Origin: Prochlorococcus sp. AG-409-L18
GTDB lineage: Bacteria; Cyanobacteriota; Cyanobacteriia; PCC-6307; Cyanobiaceae
Assembly (NCBI GenBank): GCA_003215535.1
Contig: QCKG01000009.1
Location: 1-64,000 of the forward strand
Direction: 5' to 3'
DNA: 64,000 nucleotides
This document shows positions 18,954-29,017 of the stretch, piece after piece (positions within the stretch are counted from its first letter, which is position 1; each line of letters starts with the position of its first letter). Below the pieces are notes generated by a model. It had not been told where the DNA came from, searched no databases, and worked only from the letters and a program-made list of their open reading frames with translations. The position numbers were made by a program, and so were the translations under genes.

Positions 18954-20354
18954 TCAATTTGTCTTATTAACTCTGAGCGCATCTACAATTTTCTGAGCAC
19001 CCACTAATTCCCCAGTTAAATCATATAAATCAGAACCAGTAATCAAAGCTGGAACCATTTGTCCAACATTCACATCTAAACCAGTTGATCCTTGAGATAG
19101 GAATACTTCCCCATCGACTTCTGGAGCGAAGCGAGCACAACGTCCTATCAACTCTCCTGTGTGAGAATCTTTTCTCTCAATCAATACGTCAACTGTTTTC
19201 CCAACCCATTTTTGGTTATTTGCTGCAGAAATTGATTGCTGCTGAGCTATTAACTGGTCCTTTCGCGCACTCGCAACTTCAACAGGAACATGATTAGGGA
19301 GCAAAAATGCAGGTGTTCCCTCTTCTGGGGAAAAGGTAAATACACCAACATGGTCAAATCGATTCTCTTGTACAAATGATGCTAGATGCTCAAAATGCTC
19401 ATCTTTCTCTCCAGGGAAACCAACAATCAAAGTAGTTCGAAGGACTGCATCAGGCAAAAGATCTCTAATACGGGTAATTAACGAAGCGTTCAAACCTGCC
19501 TGCCAAGGTCTGTTCATCGCCCGCAAAATCTCTGGGTGACTGTGCTGCAAAGGCAAATCAAAGTATGGCAATACATTTGGGATTTCGCTAAAAGCAGCTA
19601 AAACTTCAGGTGTCAGCCCAGTGGGATATGCATAATGCACCCGAATCCATGGAATTTCCACTTCTCCAAGAGCACGCAGGAGATCTCCCAGCCTTGGTTC
19701 TCCATACAAATCAATCCCATAATTTGTAGTGATCTGGCTGATCAAAATTAATTCCTTAACACCTTGATTTGCCAGTTGACGAGCTTCCTCAACAATTGAG
19801 TCGATTGTTCGACTGCGCTGGTTACCTCGTAATTTTGGAATAATGCAAAAAGCACATCGATAGTCACAACCCTCAGCAACCTTTAAATATGCAACTGAAT
19901 TTGCAGTTGTGCGAAGGCGTGGAAGTGTTTCATCTCCAACAAATGTTGGATTCTTACTCACCCGATTGACTCGTTCACCTCGTTCTACTCTTTTCAGAAC
20001 CTCAACGATGTTTTGATAATCTCCAGTGCCAACAATCGCTTTCGCTTCAGGTAACGAATCCAACAACTCTTCCTGAAAGTGCTGAGCCAGACAACCTGAA
20101 ATAATTATCTCTTTCCCTTGATCGGCAAGTTCAACCAGTTTTCGAACAGATGCTTCCCTAGCTTCTTGAATAAAACTACATGTATTCACTACAACAACAG
20201 AGGCATCCATTTCATTACTCGTAACGAGATATCCTGCCTCCGCTAATAAGCCAAGCATATATTCAGTATCCACAAGATTTTTTTCGCACCCAAGATGAGC
20301 AAAAGCCACCATTGGCTTTGTTTGTTCCGCAACGAAATTCATCTTGTGCTTCAT
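18954..20354 (-). CDS. rimO: ribosomal protein S12 methylthiotransferase
   Basis: A radical SAM enzyme that adds a methylthio group to an Asp of ribosomal protein S12. Domain order is UPF0004 (C23, C59, C88 ligate the auxiliary cluster), radical SAM with CxxxCxxC at C163/C167/C170 ('[10 protein letters not shown]'), then a TRAM domain. '[11 protein letters not shown]' after the cluster motif favours RimO over MiaB. 466 residues is full length. Divergent from the VKOR gene. Confidence 0.95.
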   Translation of the reverse strand: MKHKMNFVAEQTKPMVAFAHLGCEKNLVDTEYMLGLLAEAGYLVTSNEMDASVVVVNTCSFIQEAREASVRKLVELADQGKEIIISGCLAQHFQEELLDSLPEAKAIVGTGDYQNIVEVLKRVERGERVNRVSKNPTFVGDETLPRLRTTANSVAYLKVAEGCDYRCAFCIIPKLRGNQRSRTIDSIVEEARQLANQGVKELILISQITTNYGIDLYGEPRLGDLLRALGEVEIPWIRVHYAYPTGLTPEVLAAFSEIPNVLPYFDLPLQHSHPEILRAMNRPWQAGLNASLITRIRDLLPDAVLRTTLIVGFPGEKDEHFEHLASFVQENRFDHVGVFTFSPEEGTPAFLLPNHVPVEVASARKDQLIAQQQSISAANNQKWVGKTVDVLIERKDSHTGELIGRCARFAPEVDGEVFLSQGSTGLDVNVGQMVPALITGSDLYDLTGELVGAQKIVDALRVNKTN

Positions 20355-20465
20355 CCCACAGAAACCTCGGAATCAGTAATCATTGAGGACAAATTCCTTA
20401 ATGCACATTAAACAGAAGCCTGACCTTCCCAAAACTGCCAGAATTTAAAGGTCTTTCCTAAAATA

Positions 20466-21398
20466 ATGGGCAAAACTCGCCTGCAAAGTCGCCGTCGCCA
20501 AGATCAAGGCTCGAAATGGGCAAGAAACGCAATTGCCGTTCTCTCGACCATTGGAATAATCGATACAGGCTCTATTACCTTCCAAAGGTTTGGCTGGCTG
20601 GGGCCCTTGAGCTGTCCTGGCGGAGGTGATGGTTGCGACACAGTACTAAATAGTCCTTGGGGGACTTTATTACAAGGGGATAATTTCAACATTCCCTTAT
20701 CTTTATTAGGCTTAATAAGTTATCTAGTTATTCTTACTTTAGCTTTAATTCCATCACTTCCAAGTCTATCTGCAAATAAAGCTAATTTATCGAGACGAAC
20801 TTGGGCTGGATTATTTGCTGTTTCTTGCTCAATGGCAATTTTCAGCATTGTTTTAATCGGGCTAATGATTTTAAGAATCAAAGCCTTTTGCTTCTTTTGC
20901 ATTATCTCAGGCATAATATCTCTATTATTATTAGTTTTAACGATTATAGGTGGAGTTTGGGATGATCCTGGACAACTAATTTTTAGAGGCATTTTGCTAT
21001 CTCTTGGTATTCTGCTTGGATCACTAATATGGGCATCAGCAATAGACCCAAGCCAATCAAAAAATGGGATGATTCAACAAGGTCAATCTCCAATAATAAG
21101 AACAGAAAGTAATAGTGAAAAAATCAAGCTTGCAAAACACTTAAATGAAAACAACTTTATCCTCTATACTGCGTATTGGTGTCCTCACTGCCATGATCAA
21201 AAAGAATTATTTGGGAAAGAAGCAATTAAGGAGTTGACAGTTATTGAATGTGCAGAGGATGGTCAAGACAATCAACATTCACTATGTATTAGTAAGGGAA
21301 TAACTGGTTATCCTTCTTGGGAGTTTAATGGTGAAATTATATCAGGAGTGAAGTCATTAGAAGAGCTGGCAAAGTTAAGTCAATTCATTGGGGAATGA
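20466..21398 (+). CDS. VKOR-thioredoxin fusion (disulfide-forming membrane oxidoreductase)
   Basis: Membrane enzyme that makes disulfide bonds using quinone as acceptor, replacing DsbB/DsbA. The VKOR domain (about residues 20-190, four to five membrane helices) has loop cysteines C50 and C57 and the quinone-proximal C142-F-F-C145. The C-terminal lumenal/periplasmic thioredoxin-like domain (about 215-310) carries CPHC at 239-242. Fused forms of this type are known from cyanobacteria and plants (LTO1), where they act in photosystem assembly. Full length. Confidence 0.93.
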   Translation: MGKTRLQSRRRQDQGSKWARNAIAVLSTIGIIDTGSITFQRFGWLGPLSCPGGGDGCDTVLNSPWGTLLQGDNFNIPLSLLGLISYLVILTLALIPSLPSLSANKANLSRRTWAGLFAVSCSMAIFSIVLIGLMILRIKAFCFFCIISGIISLLLLVLTIIGGVWDDPGQLIFRGILLSLGILLGSLIWASAIDPSQSKNGMIQQGQSPIIRTESNSEKIKLAKHLNENNFILYTAYWCPHCHDQKELFGKEAIKELTVIECAEDGQDNQHSLCISKGITGYPSWEFNGEIISGVKSLEELAKLSQFIGE

Positions 21399-21414
21399 AA
21401 TCTATAAAATCTTC

Positions 21415-23112
21415 TCAGTTTTTTACAGGCCTTGTATATAAAGACTTGCCTCTCATAATTCTAGTATGGCACTGCCAATATGGAAGAGCTAAAGGAGCAT
21501 CTCTTCTAAAATGCCCCCCTCTACTTTCACGTCGAAATAAGCAGGCCTCTAATAATAATGAACTCGTCAACTGTCTGTGAGAAAGGTCTAAAAGAAGATT
21601 GATATCTTTGCGTAAGGGGTCATCAAAAAAATGGGTTTTCCCATAAGGTTGTTCGTTAAGGAATTTGAGCAATGGTTGTTGGATCAATTCTTGATAATCT
21701 TTCCTGATTTTTAAAAGAGCGTTTTGCATCCCCGAGACCGACCTATTTACTCCGGCCTGTAGCCAACATAGTTGGCGCAAATCTTCAATCGCAGACACTA
21801 AAGATTGTGAATTCTTAAAGCCATTTAATTTCAGTGAGCAATTCTCAATTCTCTCTTCTTGAAACTGGTTCGAACCCATAGATACAGCATTCAGCTGAAT
21901 TTTTGACAACTGTCTCGCAAAAACTAAGCATTCTAAAAGAGAATTACTTGCTAATCGATTAGCACCATGAACTCCTGTGCAGGCGACCTCTCCAACTGCA
22001 TATAAACTTGGTAGTGTTGTAGCCGCATTTAAATCAGTCGCAACACCACCCATCCAATAGTGCGCAGCGGGCGCAACAGGAATTGAAGTCTTAATAGGAT
22101 CTAAACCAAACTCCCTACATCGCTGAAGAATGGTGGGAAAGCGTAATTCAAGTGTTGCCTTAGGAATGGCATGCAGATCAAGACCCATGTTAGTGACACC
22201 TTGACGATGCATCTCTTTCACTAAAGACCTACTGATCTGATCTCTAGGGGCAAGATCTATTCCACTTAAATCTGAAACCGGACTCCGCCCTTTGCTATCA
22301 ACTAAAACTGCTCCCTCTCCCCTTAATGCCTCAGATATCAAAAAACAAGGCGCACCATGAAGCTTTAATGCAGTTGGATGAAATTGAACAAATTCCAAAT
22401 CCTCAATAACAGCTCCCGCTTGCCACGCCAACGCAAGCCCTTCTCCACAAGCCTGCGCAGGATTGGTTGTATTAGCGAATAAATGTCCACCACCCCCTGT
22501 CGCCAAAACAACTATTTTCGCAGAAATCCAATAAAGAAGTGGGCCATCAAGAACTTGGACACCACAGCATCTGTTCTCTTCAATCCACAATTTGGTAACA
22601 CGTACACCTCTCCTATGAACAAGATTAGGGCGCTGCTCAACCTGTTCTTGAAGGACTTCGATCAAAGCTCTGCCGGTTCGATCTTGAACATGCAAGACCC
22701 TTCGATAACTATGAGCGGCTTCTAAAGTCGTTGCTAAATCATCCGATTCGCGATCAAACTGCATTCCCAGTTGTTGAAGACGTTCAACACAATGCGGTGC
22801 TTCCTTAACAAGCATCCGCACGGCATCGCCATCACATAAACCTGCACCGGCCTGAATCGTATCCTCAGCGTGACTAGCGAAACTGTCTTCGGGTCTAGTC
22901 ACTGAAGCGATACCACCCTGTGCCCAACGACTTGAAGAGCGCCTACTCGTATTGCGATTTAACAACAAGACATTCAAATGAGCAGGTAACTCAAGGCATG
23001 TCATTAATCCAGCTGCTCCTGCACCAATAACAACCACATCCCAAGAGGTGGGAGATATCTTTTGGGGTGATAAGAGAGAGCCTCTAGACATGTCTTTAAT
23101 CGGCTTCTGCAA
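21415..23112 (-). CDS. nadB: L-aspartate oxidase
   Basis: FAD enzyme that oxidises L-aspartate to iminoaspartate, the first step of de novo NAD synthesis. The N-terminal FAD motif 'VVVIGAGAAGLMTCLEL' is near residue 26, followed by 'SSSRWAQGGIASV', the substrate-domain 'FVQFHPTALKLHG' and the second FAD segment 'GVHGANRLASNSLLECLVF'. 565 residues matches the family. Convergent with the VKOR gene. Confidence 0.94.
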   Translation of the reverse strand: MQKPIKDMSRGSLLSPQKISPTSWDVVVIGAGAAGLMTCLELPAHLNVLLLNRNTSRRSSSRWAQGGIASVTRPEDSFASHAEDTIQAGAGLCDGDAVRMLVKEAPHCVERLQQLGMQFDRESDDLATTLEAAHSYRRVLHVQDRTGRALIEVLQEQVEQRPNLVHRRGVRVTKLWIEENRCCGVQVLDGPLLYWISAKIVVLATGGGGHLFANTTNPAQACGEGLALAWQAGAVIEDLEFVQFHPTALKLHGAPCFLISEALRGEGAVLVDSKGRSPVSDLSGIDLAPRDQISRSLVKEMHRQGVTNMGLDLHAIPKATLELRFPTILQRCREFGLDPIKTSIPVAPAAHYWMGGVATDLNAATTLPSLYAVGEVACTGVHGANRLASNSLLECLVFARQLSKIQLNAVSMGSNQFQEERIENCSLKLNGFKNSQSLVSAIEDLRQLCWLQAGVNRSVSGMQNALLKIRKDYQELIQQPLLKFLNEQPYGKTHFFDDPLRKDINLLLDLSHRQLTSSLLLEACLFRRESRGGHFRRDAPLALPYWQCHTRIMRGKSLYTRPVKN

Positions 23113-23118
23113 CCCTTT

Positions 23119-23778
23119 TCAAATCAAACCACTAAAGCGTGGCTGAAAAAGTGCAGTCAGCAAAAACAATCCATCAACCCATAAGGTAGTCATCAGTGCA
23201 GCACTAGCGACCAACCATGTTCTTCCAGCTGGAGAATTAAGACTGCTCCGAAGACGCATAAAATGTGCCAAACAAATGATTATGCTTGCAGCACTAAGCA
23301 ATAAAAAGACCGCCTGAATATTCAATAAATGCTCTGCAGTCTGATGAAGAATCTGTGGCGCTTTTTTAATAGGGGCCTGCACTACAACAGGCCATCGATT
23401 CATGACCCCTGTGGTGACCATCATCAGATCGGTTAAAGCAGTCCCCAATAAACACGACATATAAAAACCAGCTCCTAATCGCCAACGGGAAGAAAGGCCC
23501 ACAAAAGCAACTGGTGCAGCAACTGCTTCAACAGGAATATGCAGTATTGGGTGTGCCCTAAGCCATCCCCAAAAAAGACAACCTCCAAGCCAGCTGCCAC
23601 TCACTCCCACCAACAATGAGCCTGAATGCAACCATTTGTCACCACCAAATTGAACTAGAGCAACTCCAATCCCTAAAAGGACAAACGTAAAAAGGCAAGC
23701 CGACAAAGGATGGAAGTGAGCCCAAGGAGCTTGCAAAAAAACTGGCAGTACAACCATTGCACTTGCCCAGAATTGCAA
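23119..23778 (-). CDS. DUF3120-like multi-spanning membrane protein
   Basis: 219 residues with about six hydrophobic segments and 'VFLQAPWAHFHPLSA' at the N-terminus, which I associate with the cyanobacterial family DUF3120. Function unknown. The apparent start is a TTG at 23778. The frame stays open 39 codons further upstream (to 23895) with protein-like composition but no ATG, GTG or TTG, so the N-terminus may be longer than annotated. nadB follows 6 bases downstream. Confidence 0.7.
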   Translation of the reverse strand: MQFWASAMVVLPVFLQAPWAHFHPLSACLFTFVLLGIGVALVQFGGDKWLHSGSLLVGVSGSWLGGCLFWGWLRAHPILHIPVEAVAAPVAFVGLSSRWRLGAGFYMSCLLGTALTDLMMVTTGVMNRWPVVVQAPIKKAPQILHQTAEHLLNIQAVFLLLSAASIIICLAHFMRLRSSLNSPAGRTWLVASAALMTTLWVDGLFLLTALFQPRFSGLI

Positions 23779-24030
23779 AGTCCTAGGGTTTGAAAGATAA
23801 GCCTCTGAAAATTCTGAAGGCTCGATAACAGGAGTGGAATTGCTCAGGGGTTCAGAAATTGCAAAGGTGGAAGAACTTTGATTGGCCTGCTCTAATTAAG
23901 CAAATGGAAAATGAAAGCCAGTAAAACTTCAAGCAAAGATCATGAACTTTAGAAGATCCTCATATCAGGCTTACAAAGCCGATCTCAATAGAGGCCGGGG
24001 AAAAGCTTCTTGCGGGCATCAGGTGGGATT

Positions 24031-24894
24031 TTGACTGACTTTCATTTAGCATCAGAATCTATTGAAGCCTGCTGGCGATTCCTATTACTGGGTGTAATTC
24101 AAGGTTTAACAGAATTTCTACCTATCAGTAGTACTGCACATCTAAAAGTTCTACCAGAAATGATGGGATGGGGTGATCCAGGCGTGTCCGTTACTGCTGT
24201 AATCCAACTAGGCAGTATTTTGGCGGTAATTTCATACTTCAGAAAAGATCTCAAGGAAATTTGGCAAGGAACCGTTTTTGCCGTAAGGCATGAAACTTGT
24301 CACCCCAATAATGCTCGACTATTCATAGCTATTTGCCTAGGTAGCATCCCAATCATCCTAGCTGGCACATTCATCAAACTCTTCTGGTCTGGATTTGAAG
24401 CTTCTCCCTTAAGAAGTATTCCTTGCATTGGATTTGTATCCATCTTGATGGGGCTTTTACTGGCTTTCGCAGAGAAAGTGGGCAGACGCTTCAAAACACT
24501 CCCTTTGGTTTCAGGAAAAGATGGCTTAATTGTTGGCATAGGACAAGTCCTAGCTCTAATTCCTGGAGTGTCTAGGTCTGGCATCACATTGACAACTTCT
24601 CTATTTAATGGGTGGGAACGTCAAGATGCTGCACGTTTTTCTTTTCTATTAGGCATACCAGCAATCTCAATCGCAGGATTAGTTGAACTTAGGGATGCCT
24701 CCCTAACGAGTAGTAATGATGCAGGGATAATCCCTCTTCTTGTTGGAATTTGTTCTTCAGCAATTGTCTCCTGGTTAAGCATTGACTGGCTTTTGAAATA
24801 TCTCCAAAGGCACAACACCCTTATTTTTGTAGCCTATCGCTTGATATTTGGAGTTGTATTGCTGGCATGGTGGTGGCACAACCCTTCAAACTAA
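24031..24894 (+). CDS. uppP: undecaprenyl-diphosphate phosphatase
   Basis: Integral membrane enzyme (BacA family) that removes a phosphate from undecaprenyl diphosphate, recycling the lipid carrier for peptidoglycan. Both family motifs are present: 'QGLTEFLPISSTAHL' near residue 25 and 'PGVSRSGITLTTSLF' in the second half, with eight or so hydrophobic segments. A TTG at 24031 ('MTDFHLASESIEACW') is chosen; a TTG at 24010 would add 7 residues. TIGR03279 follows by 12 bases. Confidence 0.93.
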   Translation: MTDFHLASESIEACWRFLLLGVIQGLTEFLPISSTAHLKVLPEMMGWGDPGVSVTAVIQLGSILAVISYFRKDLKEIWQGTVFAVRHETCHPNNARLFIAICLGSIPIILAGTFIKLFWSGFEASPLRSIPCIGFVSILMGLLLAFAEKVGRRFKTLPLVSGKDGLIVGIGQVLALIPGVSRSGITLTTSLFNGWERQDAARFSFLLGIPAISIAGLVELRDASLTSSNDAGIIPLLVGICSSAIVSWLSIDWLLKYLQRHNTLIFVAYRLIFGVVLLAWWWHNPSN

Positions 24895-24906
24895 ATAACA
24901 GCGCAA

Positions 24907-26313
24907 TTGTCATCTGTGTGGATTGAACCCTCTCCTAATAAAGCGACCGAGTCACTAAAACAAGCATCTGCCAAAGGCAATCCAAAGCCAGCAGTAGTAG
25001 AAGCTGTTGAACCGGGATCAATTGGCGAAGCTTTAGGGTTCGAACCAGGTGACAAGATCATCACCATTAACGGTAAAAAGCCTAATGATTTGATTGATTA
25101 TCAATTTCTAATTGCTGAAGAGGAGTTACATCTAGAAATCGTTGATAAGAAAGGTAAGATTCATAATCTAGACCTTGAGAAAGAAGTTGATGAAGGCCTA
25201 GGGCTATCTTTTACTGAGGCCTTATTTGATGGACTTTTACAATGTAATAACCATTGTCCTTTTTGTTTTATTGACCAGCAACCACCTGGAAAGCGTCAAA
25301 CACTATATCTAAAAGATGATGACTATCGCCTAAGTTTCTTATATGGCTCTTATTTAACGTTAACGAATCTTCAAGAGGCAGATTGGAAGCGTATAGAGAC
25401 TCAAAGACTTTCGCCTTTATTTGTTTCAGTACATGCCACTGAACCAACTTTACGATCCAAATTATTAAAGAACCCGCGTGCAGGCCTTTTAATGGAGCAA
25501 CTAGATTGGTTCTCCAAGCGAAATCTCCAAATTCATGCCCAAATTGTTGTATGTCCTGATATCAATGATGGGGCAGCACTGAAACAGACACTTTTAGACC
25601 TAGCAGAATACGGAAAAGGACAATGGCCAGTGGTGCTGTCCACAGCGATTGTCCCTGTAGGTCTAACAAAATTTAGGCCTCAAGAAGATGGCTTATCCCC
25701 AGTCAAAGAAAGATGTGCCAGGGATGTGATCAATCAAGTAGAACATCTGCAGAATGAATTCCAAGAATCATTAGGCTCACGCTTTGCCTGGCTTTCAGAT
25801 GAGTGGTATCTAATTGCCGGGATGCCTCTTCCGCCTCGAAATGCCTACGAAGAATTACCTCAACAAGAAAATGGAGTTGGAACTATACGAGCTTTTTTAG
25901 AAGCCATGGACCAAGCCACAAAAGCCCTGCCCAAAAAACTCACCAGTCCAAAAACTTGCAGCTGGGTGGTCGGCCAATTAGTAAAAAACGCCTTAACACC
26001 AGCTTGCGATCGATTAAATAAAATCGAGGGTTTAAAAATCTCTTTATTTGGTCTCCCTAGCCCTTATTGGGGACAGGAAAAGGTCGTAACGGGCCTACTA
26101 ACCGGTCAGGACCTTATAGATGGCCTAAAAGGCCTAAAACTTGGTGCAGAATTACTCCTCCCCTCAGTGATGCTTAAAGAGGGTCGACCTGTTTTTCTTG
26201 ATGACATGACATTGCTTGAACTCCGCAATGCACTTGAAGTTCCTATTCGTGTTGTGCATGGAGCGGATGACATCGTGGCTGCAGCGATTGGAGATATAGA
26301 AGAAATTCACTAA
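24907..26313 (+). CDS. TIGR03279 cyanobacterial Fe-S oxidoreductase (PDZ + radical-SAM-like, DUF512)
   Basis: 468 residues. A PDZ-like segment (about 27-80, 'PGSIGEALGFEPGDKIITIN') precedes a CNNHCPFCF cluster motif (CxxxCxxC, near residue 112) and a C-terminal DUF512 domain. This is the cyanobacterial protein family TIGR03279, for which no substrate is known. The cysteine spacing is that of radical SAM enzymes. TTG start right after uppP. Confidence 0.88.
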   Translation: MSSVWIEPSPNKATESLKQASAKGNPKPAVVEAVEPGSIGEALGFEPGDKIITINGKKPNDLIDYQFLIAEEELHLEIVDKKGKIHNLDLEKEVDEGLGLSFTEALFDGLLQCNNHCPFCFIDQQPPGKRQTLYLKDDDYRLSFLYGSYLTLTNLQEADWKRIETQRLSPLFVSVHATEPTLRSKLLKNPRAGLLMEQLDWFSKRNLQIHAQIVVCPDINDGAALKQTLLDLAEYGKGQWPVVLSTAIVPVGLTKFRPQEDGLSPVKERCARDVINQVEHLQNEFQESLGSRFAWLSDEWYLIAGMPLPPRNAYEELPQQENGVGTIRAFLEAMDQATKALPKKLTSPKTCSWVVGQLVKNALTPACDRLNKIEGLKISLFGLPSPYWGQEKVVTGLLTGQDLIDGLKGLKLGAELLLPSVMLKEGRPVFLDDMTLLELRNALEVPIRVVHGADDIVAAAIGDIEEIH

Positions 26314-26337
26314 GCTCCGCTAAGTTCTCGAATTGCC

Positions 26338-28053
26338 GTGCACAGGATCAGTGCAAGAATTATTTTCCTAGCCGGCCTGCTCTTACAAGGGGTCTATACA
26401 GTCCGGGCTGATCAGCCACCTCAAGGCGGGTTAACAGGTAGGGGAAATTCTCCTTTACCTGAAGCAAAGATGGCGATTGGTTCAATGAACAACCAGCAGA
26501 GCTTTTGGGCAAACGCCAATCAAGTTAAAGACTCAAGACCTAAAGCAAATCCAAATTTAATCTCGCCGCCAGCAACTCAACTCAACAAAAAACTATCCAA
26601 TCTGAAGGCACCAAATAACCTATTTCTACCTTTACAACCTAATCAGGTCACAACAAGTGCACTACATCCTTTGACCCTAGAGGAAGTTCAAGAGCTTGTA
26701 GAAGTAAATAACCCAAAGTTGAAATCTATAGAAATTCAAGTTGAACAGGATAAATCTTTATTACTTGCAGCTATTTCAAAATGGTACCCAACAGCCAATC
26801 TCACAGCCAATGGCCTTCCACAATATTTCTCAATAGAGCAGAGTAGAAACCCAGATTTTGGGTCTGATACATCTGGCCAACAGTGGCAAGCTTCTTTATC
26901 ACTTCAGGTGAAATGGAATTTAATTGATCCTGCAAGAGTTCCAGAAATTGCGGCCGCAAGAGACACCTACGAAAAAGCAAAACTTTCCTACTTTATTGCC
27001 TTAAGAGACATCAGATTAGAAGCAATTAGCCGCTACTTTTTATTGCAAAAAGCAGACCAGGGTGTGCGAATTGGCAAAGATTCTATCCGTGCCTCTCTTC
27101 TTAGCCTTAGAGATGCAAAAGCACGCTTCGAAGCTGGGGTAGCTACAAGGTTAGAAGTCTTACAAGCTGAAACGCAACTTGCCCGTGACAAGCAACTACT
27201 CACAAGCAAACTCGGTGATCAAAATATAAATAGAAGACTATTATCTGGATTATTGAATTTACCTCCAAATACTTCGATTACAGCTTCATCTCCAGCTCAA
27301 GTAGTTGGAATTTGGACCAAGTCCTTGCAAGAAAGTATTACTTCTGCATTGGCATTTAGGGAAGAATTAAATCAAATACTGCTAAACATTTCCATTAACA
27401 ACAGCAATGCGAATTTTGCATTGGCCTCAATTCAACCTGTTCTAAGCATTTTTAATACATTAACTGGTTCCACTTTTAAAGGTCAAACAGGAGTTACCTC
27501 TTCTAATAGTGTAGACATGGAGGACTATGGTTCCAGCATCAGTAACTCAGTTGGAGTTAGCGCTACTTGGAACATCTTTGATGGAGGAAGGGCAAAATCG
27601 CTCTATCGATATAACAAGCAACGAGCGAAAGAAGGAGAGGCCGCTTTTGCACTGCAACGCAATAATATTCGTCAAGAAGTAGAACAAAGCTTTTTCAATT
27701 TACGAACAGCAAATCAAGATATTGCAACCTCTACTCGTGAAGTAATAGCTTCACGAGAAGCTTTAAGACTAGCTCGCTTAAGGTTCCAAGCAGGTGTCGC
27801 GACACAACGAGAAGTTGTAAATAGCCAACGTGACTTGACCCAAGCTGAAGTACGTTATTCCAATGCAATTACAACCTATAACATCAGTCTCGCAGAATTG
27901 CGTAGAAGAACGGGGATAGATCACATCAAAGCCTGCAAACCCGAAAGAATGCCTAATGCGAAGCCACAAATTGATGAAGTTATTGATTTCCAAATTGAAC
28001 CATTCCCATTAATTCCAGCTTGTCAAGCATCAACTATTACTAATAAAGAATGA
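26338..28053 (+). CDS. TolC-family outer membrane efflux protein
   Basis: A secretion signal (about residues 1-25, hydrophobic 'IIFLAGLLLQGVYTV') precedes a Pro/Asn-rich linker and two OEP repeats: 'LTLEEVQELVEVNNPKLKSI' opens the first, and 'RLRFQAGVATQREVVNSQRD' is in the second, paralleling 'KARFEAGVATRLEVLQAETQ' in the first. It would form a trimeric outer-membrane channel for type I secretion or multidrug efflux. No inner-membrane partner is encoded next to it. GTG start; the stop overlaps the next gene's ATG (ATGA). Confidence 0.9.
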   Translation: MHRISARIIFLAGLLLQGVYTVRADQPPQGGLTGRGNSPLPEAKMAIGSMNNQQSFWANANQVKDSRPKANPNLISPPATQLNKKLSNLKAPNNLFLPLQPNQVTTSALHPLTLEEVQELVEVNNPKLKSIEIQVEQDKSLLLAAISKWYPTANLTANGLPQYFSIEQSRNPDFGSDTSGQQWQASLSLQVKWNLIDPARVPEIAAARDTYEKAKLSYFIALRDIRLEAISRYFLLQKADQGVRIGKDSIRASLLSLRDAKARFEAGVATRLEVLQAETQLARDKQLLTSKLGDQNINRRLLSGLLNLPPNTSITASSPAQVVGIWTKSLQESITSALAFREELNQILLNISINNSNANFALASIQPVLSIFNTLTGSTFKGQTGVTSSNSVDMEDYGSSISNSVGVSATWNIFDGGRAKSLYRYNKQRAKEGEAAFALQRNNIRQEVEQSFFNLRTANQDIATSTREVIASREALRLARLRFQAGVATQREVVNSQRDLTQAEVRYSNAITTYNISLAELRRRTGIDHIKACKPERMPNAKPQIDEVIDFQIEPFPLIPACQASTITNKE

Positions 28054-28871
28054 ATACGAATCCACGAGCCAAGCCAAATCTAAGTAATGTGCAAATAAAT
28101 AACGTACATCTACTTTTAGATAAAGTCTCTCAAAAACAAAGAAATGATTTTGGCAAGATAGATTCTGATTTAAAGCCAGATGGGACACTGATCACAGCAT
28201 GTGATCGTTGGAGTGATTCAACGATTGTTGAAGGCCTCTCAGAGATCACAAGTTCCGAAGGGATCTTGAGCGAAGAAGGTAATCAAAAGGTGCCCCATTC
28301 CCAAGCTTATTGGGTGGTTGACCCATTAGATGGAACAACTAATTTTGCAGCAGGAATACCCCACTGGGCCATTTCACTAGCCAGATTTGTTGATGGAAAA
28401 CCACAAACTGGATTTTTAGATATTCCTGCATTGAAGCAAAGGATCCTTGCAATAGAAGGACAGGGTGTGTGGCTCAATGGGAAACGACTTACAAGTGAAA
28501 CTCGCAATCAAGCAACTAGTGAGTGTGTTTCTTTATGTAGTCGGTCGATAAGAGTGCTTCAACGAAGGCCAGAAAAACCTTTCCCTGGGAAAATTCGATT
28601 GATGGGTGTTGCCAGCTTAAATATGACAAGTGTGGCAATAGGCCAAACTGTTGCCTCTTTAGAAGCTACGCCGAAAATCTGGGACCTAGCCGCAGCATGG
28701 CTCGTCTTATCAGAACTTGGATGTTCAATTAAATGGTTAGGCTTAAACCCATCAGAACTTCAATCTGGAGAAGATTTGAGTAGTACTAGTTTCCCTGTTA
28801 TTGCAGCTAGTTGCGAAAGAGAATTGGAACGAATGCTTCCTTGGGGAGAAACATTAATGTCAAATTATTAG
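28050..28871 (+). CDS. inositol monophosphatase family protein
   Basis: A Mg2+-dependent phosphatase of the IMPase/FBPase/CysQ superfamily, 273 residues. Metal ligands are the Glu in 'ILSEEGN' (about residue 75), the DPLDGTTNF motif (about 91-99) and the Asp in 'WDLAAAWLVLSE' near residue 211. It may act on inositol-1-phosphate or histidinol phosphate; the sequence does not decide. Start overlaps the TolC stop by 4 bases. Confidence 0.9.
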   Translation: MNTNPRAKPNLSNVQINNVHLLLDKVSQKQRNDFGKIDSDLKPDGTLITACDRWSDSTIVEGLSEITSSEGILSEEGNQKVPHSQAYWVVDPLDGTTNFAAGIPHWAISLARFVDGKPQTGFLDIPALKQRILAIEGQGVWLNGKRLTSETRNQATSECVSLCSRSIRVLQRRPEKPFPGKIRLMGVASLNMTSVAIGQTVASLEATPKIWDLAAAWLVLSELGCSIKWLGLNPSELQSGEDLSSTSFPVIAASCERELERMLPWGETLMSNY

Positions 28872-29017
28872 CTTAAATATTACTTATCCAACAACATCCC
28901 TTCATCAGAAAACCACTACTAACATTCTAATTCTTCATCACTGCAACGACCCACTGTTAATTACTAGAATAAAATCTTCAAGAGGGGCTAGCCTAAGGCC
29001 CAACAGAGGTATACGAC

